The notes beneath the pieces were generated by a model, which made no database searches, was not told where the DNA came from, and saw nothing but the letters and a program-made list of their open reading frames with translations. Below, piece after piece: positions 46,937 through 57,917 of a stretch of 64,000 nucleotides of DNA (position 1 is the stretch's first letter; every line of letters begins with the position of its first letter). This DNA comes from Streptomyces mutabilis (lineage in GTDB: Bacteria > Actinomycetota > Actinomycetes > Streptomycetales > Streptomycetaceae): assembly GCF_014649815.1 (NCBI RefSeq), contig NZ_BMTT01000008.1, positions 62,001 to 126,000 of the forward strand, read 5' to 3'. A program made the translations under genes and the position numbers.

Positions 46937-48142
46937 ATGACGGTCTCTCCCGTCGTAGCGACGGATGCCGTGTCGGCGGATGCCCTGTCCACAGAGGCCG
47001 CGGACGCGGCGACACCGGCCGCGGACGCGGACGGCGTGTCGATATCCGCGTTCGACGGAGCCCGTGTGCGGGTCGTCCTGATGCTGGACATCCACGACGG
47101 CATGCAGCAGGAGTTCCTGGACGCCTACGAGCGCATCCGCGACCGGGTGGCCGCCGTGCCGGGACACGTCAGCGACCAGCTGTGCCAGTCCCTGGAGAAC
47201 CCCACCCAATGGCTGCTGACCAGCGAGTGGGAGAGCGCGGCGCCCTTCCTGGCCTGGGTCAACAGCGACGAGCACCTGGACGCCGTCGAGCCGTTGCAGG
47301 ACTGCGTCCGCGACACCCGGTCCCTGCGCTACAGCGTCCTGCGGGAGACCCTCGGCGAGCCGGCACCGTCCGCCGCGGCCGGTGCGGCCCTGCGGTCGGC
47401 CCCCCGGATCGGCAGCAACGTCGTACGGCACGCCCTGACCTTCACCGTGCGGCCCGGTAGCGAGGCCGAGGTCGCCCGGATGCTCTCCGAGTACGTGTCG
47501 CCGGACGCCCACGTGGACGACTCCACACGGCTGCTGCGCACCTCGCTCTTCATGCACGGCAACCGCGTCGTGCGCGCCGTGGAGGTGCGGGGCGACCTGC
47601 AGGCGGCGCTGCGCCACGTAGCCCGGCAGCCCGGGGTACGGGCCGTCGAGGAGGCCCTCAACCCCCACCTGGAGCAGGACCGGGGCCTTCGCGACCCGCA
47701 GTCCGCCCGGCGCTTCTTCACCCGGGCCGCCATGCCGGCCGTCCACCACGTGGCGTGTCGCGACGGCTCGGACGCGCGCACCCAGCGGCTCGCGCTGCTC
47801 TACCCGGTGCGGGGCGGCGCCGGTCCGGAACTGGCCCGGCTGCTCGCCCGGCAGGACGCGGCCGCCGCCCACGCCCCGGACGGTCCGCTCCTCGCCGCCA
47901 CCGTCTTCCACCGCGACGACCTCGTCGTACGGCTCGTGGACGTGGACGGCGACCCCGAGGACGCGCCCGCGTCCGTCCTGGGGCTGCACGGCACCGCCGA
48001 CGCCGCCGGCGAGGCCGCGGGGCTGCTGGACACTCCCGCGGTCGGCGTCGACGGTCCCCTGACGGAGCCCCGGACGCTGTCGCTGCTGCTCGCGCGGGCC
48101 CGTATGACGCCCCTGACCGACCGGCGCTCGCCCGCCACCTGA
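46937..48142 (+). CDS. whiE-ORFI: Spore-pigment accessory protein (WhiE-ORFI type)
   Basis: 401 aa from the ATG at 46937, with GGAGAGG a short distance upstream; a GTG at 46928 overlaps that site. Residues about 35-125 resemble an ABM-type dimeric alpha/beta barrel ([40 protein letters not shown]). The rest contains SchA/CurD-like repeats ([35 protein letters not shown]). Found at the start of spore-pigment polyketide clusters. Its exact biochemical task is unknown, probably an oxygenase or cyclase helper. First gene of the plus-strand operon ORFI-VII. Confidence 0.9.
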   Translation: MTVSPVVATDAVSADALSTEAADAATPAADADGVSISAFDGARVRVVLMLDIHDGMQQEFLDAYERIRDRVAAVPGHVSDQLCQSLENPTQWLLTSEWESAAPFLAWVNSDEHLDAVEPLQDCVRDTRSLRYSVLRETLGEPAPSAAAGAALRSAPRIGSNVVRHALTFTVRPGSEAEVARMLSEYVSPDAHVDDSTRLLRTSLFMHGNRVVRAVEVRGDLQAALRHVARQPGVRAVEEALNPHLEQDRGLRDPQSARRFFTRAAMPAVHHVACRDGSDARTQRLALLYPVRGGAGPELARLLARQDAAAAHAPDGPLLAATVFHRDDLVVRLVDVDGDPEDAPASVLGLHGTADAAGEAAGLLDTPAVGVDGPLTEPRTLSLLLARARMTPLTDRRSPAT

Positions 48143-48354
48143 ACCACGTGCCGCCGGACCGACGGCACCGTCCCCGCGTCGGGCCGACACGGCCCGGCTC
48201 CGCGACCGACCTCCGCGAACCGACCCCACGCCCCGACGACGCAACCCGTCCACGCGGCCGAGCCCGGGCCCGACGGCGCGCCCCGCCACTGCCACGGCCG
48301 CGCGCACGCACCTCCCGACCTCCCCACCATCTCCCCGCACCCGGAGTGAACGAC

Positions 48355-48822
48355 ATGACAGACCAGCAGGTACGCATCGTCTCCCTCGGCGACATCGCGC
48401 CGAACCGTCGCCGCGGCGGAGACCTCCGCGCCCTCCTCACGCCCACCACCGCCGGGTCGACCAGCGGCTTCATGGGCGTGGCCATCGTGCAGCCGGGCGA
48501 GCGCATCGCCGAGCACTACCACCCGTACTCCGAGGAGTTCGTCTACGTCACGGACGGCGCGCTGGAGGTGGACCTGGACGGTGTGCCGCACACCCTCTCC
48601 ACCGGGCAGGGTCTCCTGATCCCGCAGGACATGCGCCACCGCTTCCGCAACACGGCCGACACCGAGGCACGTCTCGTCTTCCACCTGGGCCCGCTGGCCC
48701 CGCGGCCGGAGATCGGCCACGTCGACACCGAGGACGCGGCGGGCAACCCCCTGCCGCTCCCGGACCACGCCGGGTGCGCCGGGCACGAGCGCCCCGCCGC
48801 CGCGGCCGAGGCGGTGTCATGA
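48355..48822 (+). CDS. whiE-ORFII: Cupin-domain polyketide cyclase/accessory protein (WhiE-ORFII type)
   Basis: 155 aa; ATG at 48355, GGAG eight bases upstream. A single cupin: [20 protein letters not shown] holds the metal-binding His/Glu pattern, and [18 protein letters not shown] the second motif with His. Cupin proteins of this type are found beside minimal type II PKS genes and help ring formation. The stop overlaps the next start by ATGA, so it is coupled to KS-alpha. 212 bases separate it from ORFI. Confidence 0.92.
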   Translation: MTDQQVRIVSLGDIAPNRRRGGDLRALLTPTTAGSTSGFMGVAIVQPGERIAEHYHPYSEEFVYVTDGALEVDLDGVPHTLSTGQGLLIPQDMRHRFRNTADTEARLVFHLGPLAPRPEIGHVDTEDAAGNPLPLPDHAGCAGHERPAAAAEAVS

Positions 48823-50090
48823 CCCGGCGTCGGGTCGCCGTCACGGGCATAGGCGTCGTCGCCCCGGGCGGGATCGGCGTGCCCCAGTTCTGGGGGCTGC
48901 TGTCCGACGGCCGTACGGCGACGCGCCGCATCTCCCTGTTCGACCCGGCGGGGCTGCGTTCGCAGATCGCCGCCGAGTGCGACTTCGAGCCGCTGGAGCA
49001 CGGGCTGGACCTCGCCACGGTTCAGCGCAGCGACCGCTACGTGCAGTTCGCGCTGGTCGCCGCCGCCGAGGCGGTGCGCGACGCCGACCTCGACATGGCG
49101 CGGGAGGACCCCTGGCGGGCCGGTGCCACGTTGGGCACGGCGGTCGGCGGCACGACCCGGCTGGAGCACGACTACGTACTCGTCAGCGAGCGCGGCTCGC
49201 GCTGGGACGTGGACGCACGGCGGGCCGAGCCGCACCTGGAGCGGGCCTTCACCCCGGCGACGCTGTCGTCGGCCGTCGCCGAGGAGTTCGGCGTGCGGGG
49301 GCCGGTGCAGACCGTCTCCACCGGATGCACCTCCGGTCTGGACGCGGTGGGGTACGCCTACCACGCCGTGGCCGAGGGCCGCGTCGACGTGTGCCTGGCG
49401 GGCGCGGCGGACTCGCCGATATCGCCGATCACGATGGCCTGCTTCGACGCCATCAAGGCGACCTCGCCGAACAACGACGACCCCGCGCACGCCTCCCGGC
49501 CCTTCGACGCCGACCGCAACGGCTTCGTGATGGGCGAGGGCGCCGCGGTGCTCGTCCTGGAGGACCTGGAACACGCCCGGGCCCGTGGCGCGCACGTGTA
49601 CTGCGAGATCTCCGGCTACGCCACCTTCGGCAACGCCTACCACATGACCGGGCTCACCAAGGAGGGCCTGGAGATGGCGCGGGCCATCGACACGGCGCTG
49701 GACATGGCCGAGCTGGACGGCTCCGCCATCGACTACGTCAACGCGCACGGCTCCGGCACCCAGCAGAACGACCGGCACGAGACCGCGGCCGTCAAACGCT
49801 CGCTGGGCGAACACGCCTACGCGACGCCGATGAGCTCGATCAAATCCATGGTGGGCCACTCGCTCGGCGCGATCGGCTCCATAGAGCTGGCCGCGTGCGT
49901 GCTGGCGATGCACCACCAGGTGGTGCCGCCGACGGCCAACTACACGACCCCCGACCCCGAGTGCGACTTGGACTACGTGCCGCGCGAGGCACGGGAGCGG
50001 ACGCTGCGGCACGTGCTGTCGGTGGGCAGCGGCTTCGGCGGCTTCCAGTCCGCGGTCGTGCTGAGCGGCTGTGAAGGAGGGCTGCGATGA
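48819..50090 (+). CDS. whiE-ORFIII: Type II polyketide ketosynthase alpha (WhiE-ORFIII type)
   Basis: 423 aa, ATG overlapping the stop of ORFII. Condensing enzyme with active-site Cys170 in [13 protein letters not shown], the His of [16 protein letters not shown] and the second His of [12 protein letters not shown]. It builds the poly-beta-ketone on the ACP together with the chain-length factor. It overlaps the next gene by four bases (ATGA). Confidence 0.97.
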   Translation: MTRRRVAVTGIGVVAPGGIGVPQFWGLLSDGRTATRRISLFDPAGLRSQIAAECDFEPLEHGLDLATVQRSDRYVQFALVAAAEAVRDADLDMAREDPWRAGATLGTAVGGTTRLEHDYVLVSERGSRWDVDARRAEPHLERAFTPATLSSAVAEEFGVRGPVQTVSTGCTSGLDAVGYAYHAVAEGRVDVCLAGAADSPISPITMACFDAIKATSPNNDDPAHASRPFDADRNGFVMGEGAAVLVLEDLEHARARGAHVYCEISGYATFGNAYHMTGLTKEGLEMARAIDTALDMAELDGSAIDYVNAHGSGTQQNDRHETAAVKRSLGEHAYATPMSSIKSMVGHSLGAIGSIELAACVLAMHHQVVPPTANYTTPDPECDLDYVPREARERTLRHVLSVGSGFGGFQSAVVLSGCEGGLR

Positions 50091-51367
50091 GTGGACCACA
50101 GAGGAGCGGACGCCCCGCGCGGGACGGAAGCAGGCGTGCCGTCGTCACCGGCCTCGGCGTGGTGTCCCCGCACGGCATCGGGGCCGAGGCGCACTGGAAG
50201 GGCGTCGCCGACGGCACCAGCAGCCTCGGGCCCGTCACCCGGGAGGGCTGTGCGCACCTGCCGCTGAAGGTGGCGGGCGAGGTGCACGGCTTCGACGCGG
50301 CCGAGACGGTCGAGGGGCGGTACCTGGTCCAGACCGACCGGTTCACGCACTTCGCGCTGACGGCCACCGAACTGGCCCTGGAGGACGCCCGGTTCGGCCG
50401 GGCGGACGTCGAGTCACCGTTCTCGGTCGGTGTGGTCACGGCCGCCGGGTCGGGCGGGGGCGAGTTCGGGCAGCGGGAGCTGCAGAACCTGTGGGGCCAG
50501 GGTTCGCGGTACGTGGGCCCGTACCAGTCGATCGCCTGGTTCTACGCGGCCAGTACCGGCCAGATCTCCATCCGCAACGACTTCAAGGGCCCGTGCGGTG
50601 TGGTCGCCGCCGACGAGGCGGGCGGCCTGGACGCCCTCGCGCACGCGGCGCTGGCCGTGCGGGGCGGCACCGACACGGTGGTGTGCGGCGCGACGGAGGC
50701 TCCGCTCGCCCCGTACTCCATCGTGTGCCAGTTGGGCTACCCCGAGCTGAGCGCCGCCGGTGAACCCGACCGCGCCTACCGCCCGTTCACCGAGGCGGCC
50801 TGCGGGTTCGCGCCGGCCGAGGGCGGTGCCGTGCTCCTGGTCGAGGAGGAGCGGGCGGCGGTGGAGCGCGGGGCGGACGTGCGGGCGACGATCGCCGGAC
50901 ACGCGGCGACCTTCACCGGGCCGTCCCGGTGGGCCGAGTCCCGGGAGGGGCTGGCGCGGGCCGTCCAGGGCGCGCTGGCCGAGGCCGGGTGCCGGCCCGA
51001 GGAGGTCGACGTGGTGTTCGCCGACGCCCTCGGTGTCCCGGAAGCCGACCGGGCCGAGGCCCTGGCACTGGCCGACGCGCTCGGCGCACACGCCCGGCGG
51101 GTGCCGGTCACCGCGCCCAAGACCGGTACCGGACGGGCGTACTGCGCGGCACCGGTGCTGGACGTGGCGACGGCGGTGCTCGCCATGGAACACGGGCTGA
51201 TCCCGCCCACCCCGCACGTGTTCGACGTCTGTCACGACCTGGACCTCGTCACCGGCCGGGCCCGGCCCGCCGAGCCGCGCACGGCACTGGTCCTCGGCCG
51301 CGGGCTCATGGGCTCCAACGCGGCGCTCGTCGTGCGCAAGGACGGCACCGCGCCCCGCACGGCATGA
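50087..51367 (+). CDS. whiE-ORFIV: Type II polyketide chain-length factor, KS-beta (WhiE-ORFIV type)
   Basis: 426 aa. A ketosynthase fold without the catalytic Cys. Aligning with KS-alpha, the nucleophile position is Glu177 ([16 protein letters not shown]). Most chain-length factors have Gln there. The His pair of KS-alpha is also not kept. It dimerises with KS-alpha and sets chain length. ATG overlaps the stop of ORFIII (ATGA), which ensures equal translation of the two subunits. Confidence 0.96.
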   Translation: MSGPQRSGRPARDGSRRAVVTGLGVVSPHGIGAEAHWKGVADGTSSLGPVTREGCAHLPLKVAGEVHGFDAAETVEGRYLVQTDRFTHFALTATELALEDARFGRADVESPFSVGVVTAAGSGGGEFGQRELQNLWGQGSRYVGPYQSIAWFYAASTGQISIRNDFKGPCGVVAADEAGGLDALAHAALAVRGGTDTVVCGATEAPLAPYSIVCQLGYPELSAAGEPDRAYRPFTEAACGFAPAEGGAVLLVEEERAAVERGADVRATIAGHAATFTGPSRWAESREGLARAVQGALAEAGCRPEEVDVVFADALGVPEADRAEALALADALGAHARRVPVTAPKTGTGRAYCAAPVLDVATAVLAMEHGLIPPTPHVFDVCHDLDLVTGRARPAEPRTALVLGRGLMGSNAALVVRKDGTAPRTA

Positions 51368-51444
51368 GGACCGACCGACCAACGCCAACCCCGAGTGAGC
51401 GCCGGCCCGAGGGCGGGCGCCGCCCCGAGTGAAGGAGACTCCGC

Positions 51445-52195
<751 letters not shown>

Positions 52196-52283
52196 CACCG
52201 CCGGGCCGGGGTCACCGGCCCGGCGGCCCAGTGGCACCGACGCAGTGACACGACGCAGTTACACCGAGGAAGGGCACCTCCCC

Positions 52284-52619
52284 ATGCACCACACCCTGAT
52301 CGTCGCCCGGATGGCACCCGGGGCGGCACCGGACATCGCGAAGGTGTTCGCCGAGTCCGACAGTGGCGAGCTGCCCCACTTGGTGGGCGTCAACCGGCGC
52401 AGTCTCTTCGAGTTCGGTGACGGCGTGTACATGCACCTCATCGAGAGCGACGAGGACCCGGCTCCGGCCATCGGCCGGCTGACCGGGCATCCGGAGTTCC
52501 GCAGGGTCAGCGAGCGGTTGGAGCCGTACGTCTCGGCGTACGACCCGGCGACCTGGCGCGGCCCGAAGGACGCGATGGCGCGCTGCTTCTACCGCTGGGA
52601 GCGGAGCACCGCCGGCTGA
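52284..52619 (+). CDS. whiE-ORFVII: TcmI-family polyketide cyclase (WhiE-ORFVII type)
   Basis: 111 aa from the ATG at 52284, AAGG about ten bases upstream. A ferredoxin-like fold with HHTLIVARMAPGAAPDIAKV, FAESDSGELPHLVGVNRRSL, DGVYMHLIESDED and terminal RCFYRW, as in TcmI. It closes later rings of the polyketide. Last gene of the operon, followed by a hairpin. Confidence 0.94.
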   Translation: MHHTLIVARMAPGAAPDIAKVFAESDSGELPHLVGVNRRSLFEFGDGVYMHLIESDEDPAPAIGRLTGHPEFRRVSERLEPYVSAYDPATWRGPKDAMARCFYRWERSTAG

Positions 52620-52640
52620 CGGGCCGGCGGTCGACGCACC

Positions 52641-52680
52641 GCGCCGGGGTCGCCCAGCTCACGCCGGGCGGCCCCGGCGC
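52641..52680 (+). terminator. Terminator of the spore-pigment operon
   Basis: GCGCCGGGG (52641-52649) pairs with CCCCGGCGC (52672-52680), with an inner CGCCC/GGGCG stem. It begins 21 bases after the ORFVII stop. Confidence 0.75.
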
Positions 52681-52910
52681 ACGTGTGCGTGCCCGGCCGG
52701 ACGCCTTCCGTTGCCCGTTCTCCTGTCCGCCGCTCGCGGACCGTTCGGGGCGCCCGAGAGTTGCACCACGGAACCGAACTGGCGTGTGATAAGCCCCACT
52801 TCGGCGCCGGCGATGTTTCGGCACGATCTTCCGCTTTGATCTTCGTGGCGACAGAGGCACAGAGGAGACCGCTGTGCGCGCCCCGCCGACCGGAAGAGAG
52901 GACGCACGTC

Positions 52911-53834
52911 GTGGGCCGATCCACCGCCCGCCAGAGCCGCCGGAGAACGACGCCGGGCGGTGACCGGCGCTTGTCCCGGGCCAGCAGCCGGCGTCGCCGC
53001 AGGCCCGCCCGCCTGGTCCTGGGCGGCCTGGCCTCCGGTGCCGTACTGCTCGCGGCGGGCGCCGCCGTCGCGCACTGGCAGCACTCCCGGCCCGCGGTGA
53101 CGGACGACCAGGCGGCGGACGTCGCCGACGCCCTGGACGCCGCCGGGCGCACGGACGCCCCCGACGCCCCGTCCGGGTCGCCGTCCGGGGAGACCGCGGG
53201 CCCCTCCGGTTCGCCGTCCGTGAAGGCGTCCCCTTCGCCGTCGCCCTCCTCCTCCACCATCGCCGTTCCCGCGACCGGCCCCGGCACCTTCGTCACCGCC
53301 GAGGCCGACGGCTCCACCGTGGGCACCGGCAGCCGCGTACGCCGTTACAAGGTCCTGGTGGAGGAGGGCATCGACATCCGGCCGAGCGCCGCCGCGGCCG
53401 AGATATCCGACGTGCTCGCCGACCGCCGCGGCTGGACCAGGGACGGGACCAACTCCTTCCGGCTGGTCAGCTCCGGGTCGCACGACTTCGTGGTGAAGAT
53501 CGCCACGCCGGGCACCGTCGACGAGATCTGCGGCGCCTACGGCCTGCTCACCCGGGGCGAGGTGAACTGCGCGGTCGGCACGGACGTCGTGGTGAACCTC
53601 AAGCGCTGGGTGCTGGGCTCCCCCCAGTTCGACGGGCCGATCGGCGACTACCGGGCGCTGATCATCAACCACGAGGTCGGTCACCGCATCGGCCACGGCC
53701 ACGAGACCTGCCCCGGCCCCGGCCTTCCCGCACCGGCGATGATGCAGCAGATCAAGGGGCTCAAGGGCTGCGTCGCCAACGCCTGGCCCTACGACCGCGA
53801 CGGCGACTACCTCGGCGGGCCCTCGGTACCCTGA
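52911..53834 (+). CDS. Secreted/anchored DUF3152 metalloprotease-like protein
   Basis: 307 aa from the GTG at 52911 (GAGAGG nine bases upstream); longer starts lack a ribosome site. A basic N-terminus is followed by one membrane helix (LVLGGLASGAVLLAAGAAVA, about 43-63), a Ser/Pro-rich linker with repeated SPS, and the DUF3152 domain (about 125-307). The domain has a zincin-like motif NHEVGHRIGHGHETC with His254, Glu255, His258 and further His at 262/264, plus four Cys, probably disulfides. Probably an extracellular zinc protease fixed to the membrane; no substrate is known. Single gene. Confidence 0.88.
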   Translation: MGRSTARQSRRRTTPGGDRRLSRASSRRRRRPARLVLGGLASGAVLLAAGAAVAHWQHSRPAVTDDQAADVADALDAAGRTDAPDAPSGSPSGETAGPSGSPSVKASPSPSPSSSTIAVPATGPGTFVTAEADGSTVGTGSRVRRYKVLVEEGIDIRPSAAAAEISDVLADRRGWTRDGTNSFRLVSSGSHDFVVKIATPGTVDEICGAYGLLTRGEVNCAVGTDVVVNLKRWVLGSPQFDGPIGDYRALIINHEVGHRIGHGHETCPGPGLPAPAMMQQIKGLKGCVANAWPYDRDGDYLGGPSVP

Positions 53835-53935
53835 GCGGGCCGGACGACCGCCCCGGACACCCGGGCCTGCCGTGCGGCGGCGTTCGGCGGACGGTTCGGG
53901 GGACAGCGGGCGGGGCCGGGGGTGATGATCGGCCC

Positions 53936-54370
53936 ATGACCACGACACCGCGTTTTGACCCCCGCGCCCTGCTGGCCGAGAGCCGGCTCGGCGTGCTCGC
54001 GACGATCAAGTCGGACGGCCGCCCGCAGCTCTCCCCCGTCATGCCCGCCTACGACCCGGACGCGGACGTCATCCGCGTCTCGACCCGCGACGGTCTGGCC
54101 AAGACGGCGAACCTGCGCCGGGATCCGCGGGCCGCCCTGGAGGTGACCGCCCCGGACGGCAGGTCCTGGGCCACCGCGGAGGGTGTCGCGACCCTCATCG
54201 GGCCGGGCACCGACCCGCACGGTCCGGAGGTCGAGGCGCTGGTGGAGTACTACCGCGCCGCCGCCGGAGAGCACCCGGACTGGGACGAGTACCGGATGAC
54301 GATGGTGTCCGACCGCCGGGTACTGCTCACGATCGCCGTCGAGCGCGTGTACGGGGCCGACATCGGCTGA
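53936..54370 (+). CDS. PPOX-class (F420/flavin-dependent) oxidoreductase
   Basis: 144 aa split beta-barrel: LLAESRLGVLATIKSDGRPQ followed by LSPVMPAYD, VIRVSTRDGLAKTANLRRDP and a C-terminal helix region EYRMTMVSDRRVLLTIAVER. This is the pattern of actinobacterial PPOX-family enzymes, many of which use coenzyme F420 rather than FMN. It may reduce xenobiotics or biliverdin-like compounds. It stands alone between two exported proteins. Confidence 0.9.
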   Translation: MTTTPRFDPRALLAESRLGVLATIKSDGRPQLSPVMPAYDPDADVIRVSTRDGLAKTANLRRDPRAALEVTAPDGRSWATAEGVATLIGPGTDPHGPEVEALVEYYRAAAGEHPDWDEYRMTMVSDRRVLLTIAVERVYGADIG

Positions 54371-54474
54371 ACGAAATTTCCTCGCCGCGGTGGTGACAGA
54401 TCCGCGCGCCGTTTCCGTACCTCCTGGCGTACGAGTACACGTGCGAGTTCCTCGCGTCGCCCCCTGGAGGCATC

Positions 54475-55221
54475 ATGCGGCTGTCCCGCAGCAGGATCGG
54501 AGTCGTCGTCCTGTTCGGTGCGATGGCCCTGACCCTCACCGCGCTGGCCTTTCCGGCCGTGCTCGGTCTGGACGAGGCCGACGGCACCCGGAACCGGGTC
54601 ATCGCCAGTACGAGGTTCGGGCCGCTCACCGAGGCCGACCGGGACTTCGTGGTCAAGGTCCGGGCCGCCGGACTGTGGGAGTACCCGCTGGGCGAGATGG
54701 TGATGGAGCGCGGCACGACGAAGGCCATGCGGACGGCCGGTGAGCATCTGGTCGTCGGGCACGCCGGGCTGGACGCGGTGTGCCGGGAGATCTCCCCGGA
54801 GCTGGGCATCACGCTGCCCAACCGGGCCTCCCCGCAACAGGAGGACTTCGTGGCGACGGTGGACGCCACGAGCGGCGAGGAGTTCGACTCGTCGGCCGTG
54901 AACATCATGCGGGTGACCCACGGTCAGATCTTCCCGGCCATCGCCAAGATCCGGGCCACCACGAAGAACACGCTCGTGCGGCAGCTGGCCGACCTGGCCA
55001 ACGACACCGTGCTGGACCACATCACGGTGCTGGAGAAGACCGGGCTCGTCGAGTACGACAGGGTCACCTTCCAGCAGACCGGCCCGGCGAAGCTGCCGAG
55101 GGAGAAGGTCACCCCTCCACCGCCGCAGCCGGGCGAGCGGGTGCTGGTGCTCAAGCCGCGCCCCGACCTGAACGTGAACACCGCCTCACCGACACCCACG
55201 CCGTCACCGGCGGCCGGGTGA
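54475..55221 (+). CDS. Exported DUF4142 protein
   Basis: 248 aa; GGAGG four bases before the ATG. N-terminal membrane anchor or signal (IGVVVLFGAMALTLTALAFP) followed by a four-helix DUF4142/ferritin-like bundle: TEADRDFVVKVRAAGLWEYP, EMVMERGTTKAMRTAGEHLV, VAREI-like CREISPELGITLP and IMRVTHGQIFPAIAKIRATT. The tail is Pro/Thr-rich. DUF4142 proteins are exported helical proteins with unknown function, sometimes linked to stress. The MarR pseudogene converges on it from downstream. Confidence 0.88.
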   Translation: MRLSRSRIGVVVLFGAMALTLTALAFPAVLGLDEADGTRNRVIASTRFGPLTEADRDFVVKVRAAGLWEYPLGEMVMERGTTKAMRTAGEHLVVGHAGLDAVCREISPELGITLPNRASPQQEDFVATVDATSGEEFDSSAVNIMRVTHGQIFPAIAKIRATTKNTLVRQLADLANDTVLDHITVLEKTGLVEYDRVTFQQTGPAKLPREKVTPPPPQPGERVLVLKPRPDLNVNTASPTPTPSPAAG

Positions 55222-55245
55222 CCCGAGCGGCCCACCGGGCGGGTG

Positions 55246-55719
55246 TCAGGCGCCGCGGGTGGCGGGGGCCGACCCAGGGGCTCGCCGTCTCCCGGCGAGC
55301 GCATCGACCAGGGCCGCCCGCTGGTGCGGCGCGAGCCGTTCGACGGTCGTGGCGACTCGGCGCGCCGCCGGGCGCTGACGTACTCGACGGTGCGCCGTCC
55401 CTCGTCGGTGAGGCGCAGCAGGGTCCCGCGCCGGTTGTCGGGGGCGGTCCGCCGGTCGGCGGGGCCCGCCGCGATCAGCCGGCCGACCGTGCGCGTCGCC
55501 GTCGACGGAGCGACCCGAAGGTGGTCGGCGAGCGCGGCCGGCTCGGTGTCGCCCCTGGTGAAGAGCACCATCGACATCCGGAACCGGGGCAGCGTCGCCC
55601 GCTGTTCACCTGCGCGAGCGACCGTGCGGAGACCTCCACCAGCAGTCGTGACGCGGCCCCGCCCTGGTGACCGCGTCGACACCGCCCGGGTTCCCGACGG
55701 GCACCCCACGCTCGGGCAT
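55246..55719 (-). pseudogene. MarR-family regulator broken by several frameshifts
   Basis: Pieces of one MarR protein lie in order in successive frames. The first is MPERGVPVGNPGGVDAVTRA from the ATG at 55719, then AASRLLVEVSARSLAQV. Next comes EQRATLPRFRMSMVLFTRGD with TEPAALADHLRVAPSTATRT and the wing AGPADRRTAPDNRRGTLLRL, up to GRRTVEYVSARRRAE. The end is RVATTVERLAPHQRAALVDA and a stop at 55246. At least three one- or two-base indels separate them. Either the gene is decayed or this stretch contains sequencing errors. Otherwise the protein would be a normal winged-helix regulator of about 160 aa. Confidence 0.8.
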
Positions 55720-56175
55720 GGGTCCTTTCCACCGCGCCGAAGTCCCCGCTCGCTCACCCGATCGGCACGGAGTGCGCCGCCGCGGCACACCTCGACCGGC
55801 ACACGGGGAACGGCGGCCGCCGTCCGTACATCTTCCCTGTGCGAGGGTGGAGGCCGGGTCACACATCGGGAGGGCGGCGATGGCGCGTACGGACCCCCCG
55901 GTGGCACCGGGAACGCCCCGGTGTCCCCGCGCGTTCATGGGGTCGGCGGCCGACGACCGACGGGGCGTTGCCGCGCGGTGCGGTGCGGCCGGGCACCCTG
56001 GCGACCCTTTTTTGCGCTGTGCAATGATCCGGCCCGGGGGCTGCCGTTCGGCGCCCAGGAGTGACACCGGCACGGTGCCACGGCACCGCACGGCACACCG
56101 GCCGCCGGCGGGCTCCCCTCCCGCTTACCCGGCCCGGCCGCCGTACGGACCGACGAAGGAAGGAGAAGCGGGATC
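55720..56175. other. Intergenic region with the promoter of the downstream gene
   Basis: 456 bases. A short AT-rich patch CCTTTTTTGCGCTGTGCAAT (56006-56025) stands out and could be part of the promoter of the gene at 56176. No open frame here has both a ribosome site and coding bias. Confidence 0.4.
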
Positions 56176-56703
56176 ATGACCGCTTCGGGGCCGGACAGCG
56201 GCGCGACGCCGAACGAGCCGGACGAACCGGGCGGTGTGCCGCCCGTGCCCGAGGACGTCTGGCGGAAGTTCCTCGAGGACGACGAGCGCGCCATCCGCGC
56301 CTCCGCCCTCCGGGAACCCGCCGCGCGCGAACGGACGCCCGGCTGGCAGCCGGGGCCGCCGCCCACCGCGGTCGGCGAGCTGTGGCTCCCGGAGGACCCG
56401 TGGCCCGGGCCGGCCTGGCGTGAACTGGACGGCCGCGCCCGCGTCCGGCGGGTCGGCCGGGTGATCGGCACGGCCGCCGCGGTCGCCCTCGCCCTGACCG
56501 CGTGGTCACAGCTGTCCACCGGCCCCGGCACGCCCGGCGGCGAACCGGCCGACACCATCGGGCAGCGCCTGGAGGAGGGCTCCGTGCTGCCCAGCGCCGC
56601 CGCCCCCGGGCCGACGGCGTCCGGCTCCACGAGCCCTGCGGCCTTCCAGCCCGACCCGTCCGCCGTCCCCCGGGCGTCCCTCTCCCCCTGGACGTTCGAC
56701 TGA
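56176..56703 (+). CDS. Uncharacterised single-pass membrane protein
   Basis: 175 aa; GGAGA upstream of the ATG. The N-terminal 95 residues are hydrophilic, Pro-rich and acidic (PEDVWRKFLEDDERAIRASA, LWLPEDPWPGPAWRELDGRA). One membrane helix follows (RVIGTAAAVALALTAWSQLS, about 94-113), then a Pro/Ser/Thr-rich extracellular tail. I do not recognise a family. It lies beside ku, with convergent orientation. Codon bias is typical, so the gene is probably real. Confidence 0.72.
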   Translation: MTASGPDSGATPNEPDEPGGVPPVPEDVWRKFLEDDERAIRASALREPAARERTPGWQPGPPPTAVGELWLPEDPWPGPAWRELDGRARVRRVGRVIGTAAAVALALTAWSQLSTGPGTPGGEPADTIGQRLEEGSVLPSAAAPGPTASGSTSPAAFQPDPSAVPRASLSPWTFD

Positions 56704-56760
56704 CCGCTGGTTCCCGCCGCACGGACGCGACGTTTCGCTGTCCGGCACCCCGCTGACGCG

Positions 56761-57840
56761 TCAGGCGCTGCGCCCGCGGGACGCCGTCTTCTTGGCGGTC
56801 GCCTTGCCGGCCGTGCTCTTGCCCGCCGCCTTCTTGGCGGTGCCCCGGTCGGTCGTCTTCTTCGCGGGCTGGGTGGACTTCGCCGTCGACTTCCGGGCGG
56901 CCGAGGACGTCGACTTCTTCGCCCCCGTCTTCTTGGCCGCCGTCTTCTTCGCGGCCGTCGACGTCGACTTCTTGCCGCCGGTCTCCTTGGGGGCCCGCCG
57001 GGCCGGCTGCTTGCGCTGCCGCAGGGTTCTGACCTCTGCCTCCTCGGCCGGTCCGGCGTCACCGCCCCGGGACTCCCGTGCCGCTCGCACGCTGCTCTCC
57101 AGCGCCGCCATCAGATCCAGCACCTTGCCGGGGGCCGCCTCCTCGGGGGCCTGCGGGGGCGCCTCGCCGGCCGCCTTGGCGGCGACGACTTCCTCCAGCG
57201 CCTCGCGGTATTCGTCGTGCAGGTCGTCCAGGTCGATCTCGCCCAGCGTGTCCATCAGCGCGTCAGCGAGGTCCAGCTCCTGGTCGCGGACGGTGACCCC
57301 GGAGTCGGGGGCGACGTCCTCGGGCGCGCGCACCTCGTCCGGCCACAGCAGTCCGTGCATCGCGATGGCGTCGCCGACGACCCGGAGCATGCCGAGGCGC
57401 TCCCGGCCGCGCAGCGCGAACTTGGCGATGGCGACCCGGTTGCTGCGCTTGAGCGCCTCCCGGAGCAGCGTGTACGGCTTGGCGGCGGGCGCGCCGCTCG
57501 CCGCGAGGTAGTACGCGGAGCCCATCTGGAGCGGGTCGATGCGCTTCTGCGGTACGAACGCCACGATCTCGATCGTCCGCGCGGTCGGGAGCGGCAGGTG
57601 GGACAGGTCCTCGTCGGTGATCGGGATCATCGAGCCGTCGGCGTCCTCGTAGGCCTTGCCGATCTCGGACTGGCTCACCTCGCGGTCCTCCAGCTCGCAG
57701 ACCTTGCGGTAGCGGATACGGCCGCCGTCCTCCGTGTGGATCTGGCGGAAGGAGACCGAGTGGCTCTCGGTCGCGTTCATCAGCTTGATCGGGATGCTGA
57801 CCAGGCCGAAGGAGATGGCGCCGTTCCAGATGGATCGCAC
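56761..57840 (-). CDS. ku: Non-homologous end-joining protein Ku
   Basis: 359 aa from the GTG at 57840 (RSIWNGAISFGLVSIPIKL), eight bases after AAAGG; another GTG three codons earlier is too near that site. The Ku core domain (about 1-255) includes FRQIHTEDGGRIRYRKVCEL, DRVAIAKFALRGRERL-like strands and ELDLADALMDTLGEIDLDDL. It is followed by a Lys/Ala/Ser/Thr-rich basic tail of about 90 residues with many AKKT/KKST repeats, which in streptomycete and mycobacterial Ku extends DNA binding. A homodimer that encircles broken DNA ends. Divergent from the LigD polymerase gene, 77 bases away. Confidence 0.96.
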   Translation of the reverse strand: MRSIWNGAISFGLVSIPIKLMNATESHSVSFRQIHTEDGGRIRYRKVCELEDREVSQSEIGKAYEDADGSMIPITDEDLSHLPLPTARTIEIVAFVPQKRIDPLQMGSAYYLAASGAPAAKPYTLLREALKRSNRVAIAKFALRGRERLGMLRVVGDAIAMHGLLWPDEVRAPEDVAPDSGVTVRDQELDLADALMDTLGEIDLDDLHDEYREALEEVVAAKAAGEAPPQAPEEAAPGKVLDLMAALESSVRAARESRGGDAGPAEEAEVRTLRQRKQPARRAPKETGGKKSTSTAAKKTAAKKTGAKKSTSSAARKSTAKSTQPAKKTTDRGTAKKAAGKSTAGKATAKKTASRGRSA

Positions 57841-57917
57841 GTGCCGCACCTTTCCTGTCGGTCGACTGCCGGATGACCGTCGGGCGGTAAGTCACTGTTT
57901 CGTGAGATTGTCATGGT

